From Bog-473 sp963704355 (GTDB lineage Bacteria > Actinomycetota > Acidimicrobiia > Acidimicrobiales > RAAP-2): a stretch of 64,000 nt of DNA. Every line of letters begins with the position of its first letter. Position 1 is the stretch's first letter. Where the stretch lies: NCBI GenBank assembly GCA_963704355.1, contig OY969891.1, positions 3,658,001 through 3,722,000 of the forward strand, written 5' to 3'. A program made the position numbers and the translations under genes. This document shows, in pieces, positions 50,592 through 59,051 of this stretch. Under the pieces are notes generated by a model. That model was not told where the DNA came from. It did no database searches and saw only the letters and a program-made list of their open reading frames with translations.

Positions 50592-51428
50592 ATGACCCCC
50601 CTGTCGCAATCCGCACACGCCGCCCGTGCCGAGCGTTTCATGGCCCTCCACCAGCCGGGCAACCCGCTGCTCATGCCCAACGCCTGGGACGTCGGCTCTG
50701 CCGCCTTGTTCGCATCAATTGGCATGGAGGCGATCGCCACCACGAGCGGCGGCTTCGCGGCCACCCGGGGCCGGCTCGACGGCGCCATGACGCGCGAGGA
50801 GGTGCTCGCGCACTGCGCCGACATCGTGGCGGCGGTCGACGTCCCGGTGTCGGCGGACCTCGAGAACGGCTTCGCCGACGACCCGGACGGCGTGGCGGCC
50901 ACCATCACCGCCGCCAAGGACCAGGGCCTGGCCGGCGGGTCGGTCGAAGACTTCACCCGCCGCGCCGACGCCCCGATCTACGAGGTGGCGCACGCGGCGG
51001 AACGGGTGCGGGCGGCCGCCGAGGCGGCGCACGCCGGCCCGGTCCCATTCGTGCTGACGGCACGCGCCGAGAACTACCTGCACGGCCGGGTCGACCTGGC
51101 CGACACGATCGCCCGGCTGCAGGCGTATCAAGAGGCGGGGGCCGACGTGCTCTTCGCGCCCCGCGTCGTGGAGCCGGCCGAGCTGCGCCAACTGCTGGCC
51201 GCGGTCGACCTGCCGGTGAGCGTCCTCGTCACTCCGAACGCCCCGCCGGTGCCCGAGCTGGCCGAGCTCGGCGTCAGCCGGATCTCGGTGGGCGGCGCCA
51301 TCGCTGCCGCCTCGTACGGCTTCGCCGTTGCGGCGGTCAAGGAGCTCCGCGACCAGGGCACCCCCAACTACTGGGATGCGGCCGCGGCCGTCCGCGGCGA
51401 CATGCAGGCCGCCTTCGTCAAGCCTTGA
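50592..51428 (+). CDS. Isocitrate lyase/PEP mutase superfamily protein
   Basis: 278 residues from ATG 50592. The family splits or rearranges C-C or C-P bonds of 2-oxoacid-like substrates (methylisocitrate lyase, phosphonopyruvate enzymes, oxaloacetate hydrolase). Visible are P-N-A-W-D-V-G-S-A near the start, T-T-S-G-G-F, V-S-A-D-L-E-N-G-F with Mg-binding Asp/Glu, and A-R-A-E-N-Y. The K-K-C-G-H motif of true isocitrate lyase is absent, so it belongs to the PEP-mutase-like branch. The 3' end overlaps the RidA gene by 11 bases. Confidence 0.85.
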   Translation: MTPLSQSAHAARAERFMALHQPGNPLLMPNAWDVGSAALFASIGMEAIATTSGGFAATRGRLDGAMTREEVLAHCADIVAAVDVPVSADLENGFADDPDGVAATITAAKDQGLAGGSVEDFTRRADAPIYEVAHAAERVRAAAEAAHAGPVPFVLTARAENYLHGRVDLADTIARLQAYQEAGADVLFAPRVVEPAELRQLLAAVDLPVSVLVTPNAPPVPELAELGVSRISVGGAIAAASYGFAVAAVKELRDQGTPNYWDAAAAVRGDMQAAFVKP

Positions 51429-51888
51429 CGGCGACCGTCACCTCGATCTCGACCGCCCCGCCCCGGGGCAGCGCGGCCACCCCGATGGCCGAGCGGGTGT
51501 GCCGCCCCGCGTCACCGAAGACGTCAGCGAGCACCCGGCTCGCGCCGTCCACCACGGTGGGCTGCTCGTGGAAGTCGGGGGCCGACGCCACGAAGCCCGT
51601 GACCGTCAACACGCGCTCGATGCGGTCGAGCGAGCCCAGCGCGACTTCGAGCACCGCGAGCGCGTTCAGCGCGCACACCGCGGCCGCTTCCTGGCCCTGC
51701 TCGACGCTGACCGTCTCGCCCAGGCGGCCGAGACACGTCAGCTGCCCGCCGACGCGCGGCAGCTGGCCCGAGGTGCGGGCGACGCCCTCCCACACCACGA
51801 CGGCGTCGAGCGGGTCGTGGGGCGGGTGTGGCCCGTGCAGAGTGAGGCCGAGCTCGGCCAGGCGAGCCCGAACGACGCCGTCGCTCAC
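51418..51888 (-). CDS. RidA (YjgF/YER057c) family protein
   Basis: 156 residues, GTG start. RidA-type trimer fold that hydrolyses reactive imines/enamines. The Arg-containing S-G-Q-L-P loop, C-A-L-N-A-L-A-V-L and C-terminal G-G-A-V-E-I-E-V-T are visible; the key Arg of the family is expected in the late R-S-A-I-G-V-A-A-L segment. It begins seven bases after the aldolase stop and shares its transcript. Confidence 0.82.
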   Translation of the reverse strand: MSDGVVRARLAELGLTLHGPHPPHDPLDAVVVWEGVARTSGQLPRVGGQLTCLGRLGETVSVEQGQEAAAVCALNALAVLEVALGSLDRIERVLTVTGFVASAPDFHEQPTVVDGASRVLADVFGDAGRHTRSAIGVAALPRGGAVEIEVTVAVKA

Positions 51889-51894
51889 CGGCGC

Positions 51895-52536
51895 CTACCG
51901 CATGTAGGGGTAGACGTTGGCGAAGTTCTCGTTGACCTTCTCGGGCAGCGGGTAGATGGTGCCGAGCTGCTTGGCTCCCCAGATGATCTCCGCCGAGCGC
52001 TCGACCAGCGCGGTGTTGTGCATGGCCTTCTCCATCGTCGTGGCGACGGCCACCATGCCGTGGTTGGCGATGAGGGCGGCCCCACGGTCCTCGAGCGCCT
52101 TGACCACCTGCTCGGCGAGCTCGGGGGAGCCACTCGGCGCGTACTCCGTGCAGCGGACGTCCCCGCCCAGGTAGACCGTGAACTCGTCGATGCAGCTCGG
52201 GATGTCCTTCTGGGCGACGGCGAACATCGTGGCGTGCACGGCGTGCGAGTGGATGCAGACGGCGATGTCCTCGAAGGCGTTCATCACCGCCAGGTGGAGG
52301 TACTTCTCCGACGTCGGGCCGCGCTCGCCGGAGACCAGGTCGCCATCGGGGTTGACGATGCAGATGTCCGCCACGGTCATCACCCGGTAGTCGAGCGAGG
52401 AGGGGGTGCAGGCGATGTGGCCGTCCTCCATGCGCGCCGAGATGTTCCCCGACGTCCCCTCGACCAACCCCTTCGCCAGGAGCTCCTGGGCCGCCGCGAC
52501 GATCTGCTCGGGTGCGTTCTCAATGAAGGTGGCCAT
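51895..52536 (-). CDS. Class II aldolase/adducin family protein
   Basis: 213 residues. Zinc-dependent aldolase or epimerase fold (L-fuculose-phosphate aldolase type): G-T-S-G-N-I-S-A-R, C-I-H-S-H-A-V-H with two metal histidines, and N-H-G-M-V-A as the third histidine region. The acidic catalytic residue is probably in T-S-E-K-Y-L-H-L. The substrate is unknown. It diverges from the SDR gene across a CTGAC palindrome and is followed by RidA. Confidence 0.87.
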   Translation of the reverse strand: MATFIENAPEQIVAAAQELLAKGLVEGTSGNISARMEDGHIACTPSSLDYRVMTVADICIVNPDGDLVSGERGPTSEKYLHLAVMNAFEDIAVCIHSHAVHATMFAVAQKDIPSCIDEFTVYLGGDVRCTEYAPSGSPELAEQVVKALEDRGAALIANHGMVAVATTMEKAMHNTALVERSAEIIWGAKQLGTIYPLPEKVNENFANVYPYMR

Positions 52537-52615
52537 GGCCGGCGCTCCTCACCATTCGTGCGGGCGACGCTCGTCGCCACGTGGTCTTCCCGATCGTACA
52601 GCCCCCGCCGCGATG

Positions 52616-52632
52616 CCTGACACGGCTGTCAG
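52616..52632. promoter_or_regulatory. CTGAC-type palindrome (site 4)
   Basis: CCTGAC (52616-52621), acggct, GTCAG (52628-52632), in the divergent gap between the class II aldolase and the SDR, 31 bases before the SDR ATG. Confidence 0.65.
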
Positions 52633-52663
52633 TAAACCGGGTGACCGAGATACAGTGCGCGCC

Positions 52664-53552
52664 ATGGGACTCCTCGACGGTCGGGCGGCGGTGGTGACGG
52701 GTGCGGGCCGGGGCATCGGGCGGGACATCGCGCTCTGCCTCGCCGCGGAGGGGGCCAAGGTCGTGGTCAACGACGTCGGCGTGTCCCTCGGGGGTGAGGG
52801 CACCGAGGAGGACCCCGCCGCGCTCGGTGTGCGCCGAGATCGAGGCGGCGGGCGGCATCGCGGTGCCCAACCACGACTCGGTGAGCGACCACGACGCCGC
52901 CGGTCGCATCATCGCCGCGGCGGTCGACGCCTTCGGCAGCATCGACATCGTGGTGAACAACGCCGGCATCGTGCGGGACCGCACCCTGGTCAAGATGGAC
53001 GAGTCCGACTACGACGCGGTGGTCGCCGTGCACCAGAAGGGCACGTTCAACACGGTCCGGCACGCAGCGCCGCTCATGAAGGAGGCCGGCTACGGGCGGA
53101 TCGTCAACATCACGTCGTCGGCCGGACTGCGGGGCAACTTCGGCCAGACCAACTACGGCGCCGCCAAGGCCGCCATCATGGGCATGACGTTCGTGTGGGC
53201 GCTCGAGCTCGGCAAGTACGGCATCACGGCCAACGCGGTGGCGCCGGCCGGCTTCACGCGCATGACAGAGGGCCTCTACGCCGGCGCGGAGCCGCCGCCT
53301 GACCAGGACCCGGCGCTCAACGCGCCACTGGTGGCCTTCCTGGCCTCCGAGGGCGCGTCCTACGTGAACGGCCAGGTACTCGGGCGCACCGGCTACGCCT
53401 ACACGCTGTTCCAGACGCCCCGCCAGATCGCCACCATGTGGAAGGACGGCGGCTGGACGCCCCAGGAGGTGGCGGACCACTTCCACGAGGTCCTCGGCCA
53501 GAACCTGCAGCCGGTCGGGATGGGCGAGCACCCACTCCTCGGCAAGCGCTGA
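52664..53552 (+). pseudogene. SDR family dehydrogenase with a 1-nt frameshift near 52825
   Basis: ATG 52664 opens M-G-L-L-D-G-R-A-A-V-V-T-G-A-G-R-G-I-G, a standard SDR N-terminus, up to G-E-G-T-E-E-D-P-A-A. The SDR sequence then continues only in the next frame, from V-C-A-E-I-E-A-A-G-G, with N-N-A-G-I-V, the catalytic Ser in I-T-S-S-A-G and N-Y-G-A-A-K. Removing one G in ctcggtgtgc (about 52823-52832) joins both parts without a gap. It is either an assembly error or a young inactivating mutation. The whole would have about 295 residues, similar to multifunctional-enzyme-type dehydrogenases. The aldehyde dehydrogenase follows. Confidence 0.8.
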
Positions 53553-53649
53553 GGGCCGGGCGCCCAGCGGCGCCTGAGCCCGTGCATGGGTAGGGTGGGA
53601 TGGCTCACGGCTTCACCGGCCGACACATCCACCACGAGGGAGGGCACCC

Positions 53650-55068
53650 ATGGACGTGCGCGACAAGATCTACATCAACGGGGCCTGGGTCCCCTCGACC
53701 GGGACCGGCACCCTGGAAGTCATCGACTCGGCCACCGAGGACGTGTTCGCCACCATCCCAGAGGGGACGGCCGAGGACGTCGACAAGGCGGTCCAGGCGG
53801 CGGCCGCCGCGTTCCCCGGGTGGGCCGCGACCTCGCGTGAGGAGCGGGGCAAGCTCCTGAAGCGCATCGGCGAGGCCCTCGCCGCCCGTACCGACGAGAT
53901 CGCGAACGTGATCAGCCACGAGGTCGGCATGCCGATGACGCTGTCGGGCTCCATCCAGGTCGGCCTGCCGGCTGGCGCCTTCGCCGACGCCGCCAACGCC
54001 GCCGAGGCCTTTGCGTGGGAGGAGGAGCTTGGCAACTCGCTCGTCGTGCACGAGCCGGTCGGCGTCGTAGGCGCTATCACGCCGTGGAACTTCCCGCTGT
54101 ACCAGGTCGTGCTGAAGGTGGCCCCGGCCCTGGCCGCCGGCTGCACCGTCGTGCTCAAGCCGAGCGAGGTGGCGCCGATCAACGCCTTCATCTTGGCCGA
54201 GGTCATCGACGAGGTCGGCCTGCCACCGGGCGTCTTCAACTTGGTGAGCGGAGTCGGCCCCGTGGTGGGCGAGGCCATCGCTGCCCACCCGAAGGTGGAC
54301 ATGGTCTCCTTCACCGGCTCCACCCGGGCCGGCCGCCGTGTTATGCAGCTCGCGGCCGAGGGCATCAAGCGGGTGTCGCTCGAGCTCGGGGGCAAGTCGG
54401 CCAACATCCTGCTCGATGACGCCGACCTCGCCACAGCCGTGCCGGCTGGCTTGTTCGGTTGCTACATGAACTCGGGGCAGACCTGCTCGGCGCTGACCCG
54501 CATGCTGGTCCCCCGCGACAAGCTGGCCGAGGTCGAGGAGCTGGCGGCAGGCGCTGTCGCGGGCTTCCCCCTCGGCGACCCGTTCGAGGCCGGCAAGATG
54601 CTTGGCCCGCTCGTCTCGGGCGTCCAGCGCGACCGCGTGCGCGGCTATATCAACAAGGGGATCGAGGAGGGAGCCAAGCTGGTCGTCGGCGGCGCCGAGG
54701 CGCCGGAGGGCCTCGAGAAGGGCTTCTACGTCCAGCCGACGATCTTCTCCGAGGTGACGCCGGACATGACGATCGCCAAAGAGGAGATCTTCGGGCCCGT
54801 CCTCTCGATCATCCCCTACGACACCGAGGAGGAGGCGATCGAGATCGCCAACGGCACCCCCTACGGCCTGGCCGGCGCGGTATGGGGCGCGGATACGGCC
54901 CGGGCCGAGCGGGTGGCGCGCCAACTGCGCACGGGGCAGGTCGACATCAACGGCGGCCAGTTCAACCCGAGCGCACCGTTCGGCGGCTACAAGCAGTCGG
55001 GCATCGGGCGCGAGCGGGGCAAGTACGGCCTCGAGGAGTACGTCGAGACGAAGGCGATGCAGCGTTAG
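53650..55068 (+). CDS. NAD(P)-dependent aldehyde dehydrogenase
   Basis: 472 residues; ATG preceded by GAGGGAGGG. Oxidises an aldehyde to a carboxylate. Motifs: T-P-W-N-F-P-L-Y, K-P-S-E-V-A-P, F-T-G-S-T-R-A-G, catalytic Glu in L-E-L-G-G-K-S, catalytic Cys in S-G-Q-T-C-S-A, and E-E-I-F-G-P-V. The ending F-G-G-Y-K-Q-S-G-I-G-R-E is usual. The substrate is unknown; it may act after the nearby alcohol dehydrogenase or SDR. Confidence 0.92.
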   Translation: MDVRDKIYINGAWVPSTGTGTLEVIDSATEDVFATIPEGTAEDVDKAVQAAAAAFPGWAATSREERGKLLKRIGEALAARTDEIANVISHEVGMPMTLSGSIQVGLPAGAFADAANAAEAFAWEEELGNSLVVHEPVGVVGAITPWNFPLYQVVLKVAPALAAGCTVVLKPSEVAPINAFILAEVIDEVGLPPGVFNLVSGVGPVVGEAIAAHPKVDMVSFTGSTRAGRRVMQLAAEGIKRVSLELGGKSANILLDDADLATAVPAGLFGCYMNSGQTCSALTRMLVPRDKLAEVEELAAGAVAGFPLGDPFEAGKMLGPLVSGVQRDRVRGYINKGIEEGAKLVVGGAEAPEGLEKGFYVQPTIFSEVTPDMTIAKEEIFGPVLSIIPYDTEEEAIEIANGTPYGLAGAVWGADTARAERVARQLRTGQVDINGGQFNPSAPFGGYKQSGIGRERGKYGLEEYVETKAMQR

Positions 55069-55131
55069 GAAGGGCGTAGGCGCCGCAGGTCTCGCCGGCG
55101 GCGTCGTCCCAGCCCTGACACCGGGGCGCTG

Positions 55132-55890
55132 ATGACGATGGCATCACCCCGCGTCCGGGCCCGCCGACGTGTCGCCGCGGTGATCGCGGTGGTCGTGCTT
55201 GTCGCGGGGATAGTGGTGGTGGTCGCCCTGGCGTCGACCGGATCGTCACCTCCTCCTTCGCCGCACCGGTCGGCGTCCTCGGTCTCGACCACGACCGACC
55301 GACCGCAGACCACCTCCACGACGTCGTCCACATCCACGACCACCACGACGACCGACCCCGGCACCCTGCCGCAGACGATGCAACTGCCCCCGGCCACGGA
55401 TGCTCAGTTCACGGCGGAGATGAACGCGCTGTGGCAAGGGATCGTCCAAGGCTCGGTCACCCCGGCTCTCAGCGCCTTCTTCCCGCGCACGGCCTACGTG
55501 CAGCTGAAGACCGGCATCGCCGACCCGTCGGGCGACTGGCAGAACCGTCTGGTCGCGGACTACGCCCTCGACATCGGCGCCGCCCACGCACTCCTGGGCC
55601 CGGCACCCCAGCAGGCGACGCTCGTCAGCGTGTCGGTGCCCGAGCAGTACGGCCACTGGATCCCGCCGGGAGTCTGCGCCAACGGGATCGGCTACTACGA
55701 GGTGGCCAACGCACGCGTCGCCTACCAGCTCGGCGGCCAGACGCGCTCGTTCGGCATCGCGTCGCTCATCTCGTGGCGCGGCGAGTGGTACGTGGTCCAC
55801 CTGGGCTCGATCTTGCGCAATTCGTCGGGCGGCGAGGTCGACGAGCCGGCGGTCGGGGCGGGCTACTCGGCGCCGTCGGAGACGTGCTGA
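55132..55890 (+). CDS. Membrane-anchored or secreted protein with Thr/Ser linker, unknown function
   Basis: 252 residues. A basic start (P-R-V-R-A-R-R-R-V) precedes a hydrophobic helix at about 13-35, then a Ser/Thr/Pro linker to about 80, then a soluble domain of about 165 residues. That domain has W-Q-N-R-L-V-A-D-Y, E-Q-Y-G-H-W-I-P-P-G-V-C and R-G-E-W-Y-V-V-H-L, suggesting an NTF2-like or similar small domain. It is not recognised further. Its single-pass anchor places it outside the cell. Confidence 0.7.
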   Translation: MTMASPRVRARRRVAAVIAVVVLVAGIVVVVALASTGSSPPPSPHRSASSVSTTTDRPQTTSTTSSTSTTTTTTDPGTLPQTMQLPPATDAQFTAEMNALWQGIVQGSVTPALSAFFPRTAYVQLKTGIADPSGDWQNRLVADYALDIGAAHALLGPAPQQATLVSVSVPEQYGHWIPPGVCANGIGYYEVANARVAYQLGGQTRSFGIASLISWRGEWYVVHLGSILRNSSGGEVDEPAVGAGYSAPSETC

Positions 55891-55948
55891 CGCGACGCCG
55901 GGAGAACCCCGGGCCGAGGCGGCTCGCGGACAGCCCCACGCCCGAAGC

Positions 55949-57589
55949 TCAGCCCTTCGTCGGCACCACCGGCGGATCGCCGCCCGGCGTCAGCACTTCG
56001 ATCCCCGACAGGGAGGGGTCGTAGGTCGACCCCAGGCCCAGCACGAGCGCGTCGCCCACGGTGGCGATGCCCGACCAGTTGGCCTGCGGCACGCCGATCT
56101 GGGCCAGGAGTCGACCCGTGGCCGCGTCCCGCACTTGGACGGCCGTCGCGGCCAGGGCAGGCCCGTTGAACGTCATCCCGCCGGCGACCGTCGTCGGCGA
56201 GAACGACGCGAAGCCGTTGGCCTGCCAGGCCACCGAGCCGGTCGCGGCGTCAAACGCGTGGTCGGTCGGGTTCTGCGAGGGGGTGTCGCGGGGGTCGGCC
56301 GGGTCGCAGACGGTGTTGCCGCCCCCCTTTCGGGGCAGGAAGTCACCCAGCGCGGTTGCGCCGTACACGCGGGTGCCGTCGTAGGCGGTCGTCCCGATGA
56401 AGCCCCCGGACGACCCACCGAAGACCACGTTGGTCGACCAGCGCAGGCGCCCGGTGCGCGGGTCGAGCGAGTAGTAGGTCCCGTTCTTGCTCCCCTCGCC
56501 GAGGAAAGTCGTCCTCCCCCCTGTGGTGACGCCCGCGTTGGCACTGGACCCGAAGTCGTCATCGCACGCCGGCGCGTGCCCGAGGGGATGGTAACGCCAG
56601 GCCAGGGTGCCGTTGCTGATTCGCAGCGCGATGACGGAGTCCGCATACCGGGCCGAGCCCAAGAAGTTGCAGTCAGCCGTCCCGAACACCACCAGGCCCA
56701 AGGCGGGCAGCACGGTGCCCGAGGACCATACGCTCCCGCAGCTGTCGTCCATCACCTGCGCACTCGGACCCACATCGGTCTGGAACTCCCACACGGGGTC
56801 TCCGGTGCCAAGGCTGGCCGCGACGATGTAGCCCGCCGATCTTGGCTGTCCGTCCTCGTCGATCCCGAAGAACACGCGCCCGTCGTCGACGACCGGTGAC
56901 GAGAAGATCCGGCTGCTGTCGGAGTTGGGCTCCGGCGGTCCGGGCACCCCGGAATAGATGTGCTTCCAGTACACCGCCCCGTTGGTGGCGTTGAGGGCGT
57001 AGAGCGTGTACCCGCCGCTGAAAATGACCAGCGCGGGCCGCCCGCCCGCGGCCGGCTGGAACCAGGCCGAGGACGTGACGAGTCCGCCGTCGGAGGTGAC
57101 GTCGCGGGGGTTCTGGCCTGGATACGGGGTGATGGCATTCTGCGCGGAGAGCCGGACCTTCCACCGCAGCGCCCCCGTCTCGAGATTCAGCGCGTAGAAG
57201 GAGTCGTCCCACGAGCCGGCGTACACGGTGTCGCCGACGACCGTCGGCGTCGCGGTCACGGCATCACCCGTCGGGAAGTACCAGGCCTGTCGCAGCGTCG
57301 CGACCGAAGACTCGGTCAAGGTGGTCCGGCCGTGGAACGTGTGCTGCGCGTCGTGGCCGTAGGTCGGCCAGTCCCAGGGGCCAACCTTGGCCGGCACCGC
57401 GGGCGGGACCGGCAGGCCGTTGACCGAGGACGGGGCTCCGGACGCCCCGGCCGGGCTCGCACCGCCGAGCAGCGCCATCCCGAGCACGAACGCCCACCCG
57501 AACCCTGCACGACGACGACCGCGACCACGACCTCGCCGGTTGGCCCGGGTCACCGGCCCCGCCCAGCCGGCGCCGCTCTCGTCGCGCAA
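55949..57589 (-). CDS. Secreted PQQ-type beta-propeller protein
   Basis: 546 residues; TTG 57589 follows GAGGG, and GTG 57553 is an alternative start. The signal peptide is basic with a hydrophobic core, ending A-S-P-A-G-A-S-G (about 50). The body has propeller blades with G-D-T-V-Y-A-G-S-W-D, Y-A-L-N-L-E-T-G, Y-A-L-N-A-T-N-G and Y-S-L-D-P-R-T-G-R-L-R-W, as in PQQ-dependent dehydrogenases and BamB. The W-P-T-Y-G-H-D motif near residue 75 resembles polyvinyl-alcohol dehydrogenase-like proteins. Enzymatic activity is uncertain. It lies ten bases after the next propeller gene, so the two form an operon. Confidence 0.83.
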   Translation of the reverse strand: MRDESGAGWAGPVTRANRRGRGRGRRRAGFGWAFVLGMALLGGASPAGASGAPSSVNGLPVPPAVPAKVGPWDWPTYGHDAQHTFHGRTTLTESSVATLRQAWYFPTGDAVTATPTVVGDTVYAGSWDDSFYALNLETGALRWKVRLSAQNAITPYPGQNPRDVTSDGGLVTSSAWFQPAAGGRPALVIFSGGYTLYALNATNGAVYWKHIYSGVPGPPEPNSDSSRIFSSPVVDDGRVFFGIDEDGQPRSAGYIVAASLGTGDPVWEFQTDVGPSAQVMDDSCGSVWSSGTVLPALGLVVFGTADCNFLGSARYADSVIALRISNGTLAWRYHPLGHAPACDDDFGSSANAGVTTGGRTTFLGEGSKNGTYYSLDPRTGRLRWSTNVVFGGSSGGFIGTTAYDGTRVYGATALGDFLPRKGGGNTVCDPADPRDTPSQNPTDHAFDAATGSVAWQANGFASFSPTTVAGGMTFNGPALAATAVQVRDAATGRLLAQIGVPQANWSGIATVGDALVLGLGSTYDPSLSGIEVLTPGGDPPVVPTKG

Positions 57590-57598
57590 GGCGGGCCC

Positions 57599-58951
57599 TC
57601 AGCCGAACCCGGCCGTCGCGGGCGCGTCGGAGCGGGGGCCCTTGGCCGGTGCGGGGTTCTCGGAGGGTCCGGACAGAGGCCGCTCGATCTTCCCGGTGGG
57701 GTAGGGGCAAACAGTGTGCGCAGGGACGCACACGGTGACACTGGTCGGAAAGTCGAAGCCGCCCGCCACCGTGGCCGGCGTGGCGGGCTGTCCGCCGGAG
57801 AAGGTCACACGCATGATCCGCCCGCCGTAGTTGGCCGGGCCGCACCCGGTGAGCGGGCCCGTGCACGCGATGTGGATATCGACGAAGTAGAGCGTCCCGT
57901 CCGGCGCGAACGCCATCCCGAAGGGGTTGTACTGGTCCGGGTTCTTGCCGAGGTCGGCCACCGTGGTGCCGGGCACCGAAGCGCGGCCGGGCTCGGGTTG
58001 GCCCCCCGCGGTGACCCAGACGATGGAGGGGTTCCCGATGTAGCTGCTCACGGCGTAGCAACCACACGTCGGGTCCTCGGCGACGCCGGCCGGGAACGAC
58101 ACCTTGTAGAACGTCGAGATCTGCAACTTGCTCCGCGGATAGACGCCACCCGGACACTCCGCCGCACTCCTGGGCAGCGACGAGGCGGCCAGGCGCAGGA
58201 CACTGCTCGTGCCCACGTTTGGAACAAGCAGGTCGCTGTTGGGCGCGAGGGCCATCATCCCCGGCTGCGCCAGGCCGCCGCTCCCGTCGGTGTGATGCGG
58301 GCCGTACCCTCCTGAGTCCGGCCCGTAGACGATGCAGTACGAGCTATACGTGGGCGCAAACCATTCGACCAGCCGGCCGCTGCTCGGCGGCGGGAACTGA
58401 CCCTGCGCCGTGGCGATGTCGTTCGCGAGGACGTTGTGGTGGCCGTCGACCACGCACCCGGTGTAGGTCTGGTTGTTGTTGAAGACCCCGTTGGCGGTCG
58501 GCGGCGAGTCGGAGCCGATCGTCTCACCGCGCAGCTTGTAGCGGCCCGGTACGTAGAGCGTCTGACCGCTGAAGGCGCCGTTGGGCTCGTCGAGCTCCTC
58601 GCCGTCGGGTGGCTGCTTGTACGGCTTCTCCCCGCCCAGGTCGTGCTGGCTGGGCAGCGTCGGGTCGTAGCCGCCGACGAACCTCCCGCCCGGCAGGACG
58701 CAGACCTGGCCGTTGAGGTCCCAGGCCGGGAGCAGCTGGCCCTGCAGGCCCGAGGGCATGGAGAGGAAGTCGACCTCTTCGTTTTGATCCCAGTAGACGA
58801 GGTAGCCCGGCTTGCCCGTCACGCCCCCTTTCGAGGTCGCCGCGGAGACGCCCGCGAGCACGGGGCCCACGACCATGACCATCGCCAGCAACGCCCCGAG
58901 GCACAGTGCGGCCGCGCGCACGGACCTGCCCGCTCTCATCACCTGCCCCAT
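57599..58951 (-). CDS. Secreted propeller-like protein of unknown function
   Basis: 450 residues from ATG 58951, with a GGGGGG run upstream; the frame extends further but is not coding-like. A signal peptide covers about 1-38. Motifs such as G-M-M-A-L-A-P-N-S-D-L-L-V-P-N and F-G-M-A-F-A-P-D-G-T-L-Y-F-V-D resemble NHL/SGL-type six-blade propellers. Eight or more cysteines suggest disulfides in an exported protein. Upstream lies a CTGAC palindrome. It is cotranscribed with the PQQ-type propeller. Confidence 0.78.
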   Translation of the reverse strand: MGQVMRAGRSVRAAALCLGALLAMVMVVGPVLAGVSAATSKGGVTGKPGYLVYWDQNEEVDFLSMPSGLQGQLLPAWDLNGQVCVLPGGRFVGGYDPTLPSQHDLGGEKPYKQPPDGEELDEPNGAFSGQTLYVPGRYKLRGETIGSDSPPTANGVFNNNQTYTGCVVDGHHNVLANDIATAQGQFPPPSSGRLVEWFAPTYSSYCIVYGPDSGGYGPHHTDGSGGLAQPGMMALAPNSDLLVPNVGTSSVLRLAASSLPRSAAECPGGVYPRSKLQISTFYKVSFPAGVAEDPTCGCYAVSSYIGNPSIVWVTAGGQPEPGRASVPGTTVADLGKNPDQYNPFGMAFAPDGTLYFVDIHIACTGPLTGCGPANYGGRIMRVTFSGGQPATPATVAGGFDFPTSVTVCVPAHTVCPYPTGKIERPLSGPSENPAPAKGPRSDAPATAGFG

Positions 58952-58971
58952 CGGAACCCCCCGAACCAAGG

Positions 58972-58987
58972 CTGACGTCGGCGTCAG
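58972..58987. promoter_or_regulatory. CTGAC-type palindrome (site 5)
   Basis: CTGAC (58972-58976), gtcggc, GTCAG (58983-58987), 20 bases upstream of the secreted propeller ATG on the minus strand. Confidence 0.6.
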
Positions 58988-59051
58988 AGTAGCCGGGAGG
59001 TTTCGGGCGCTGCTGGCACCTCCGTCACCGCGGCGCCACTTGGCTGAGTGG

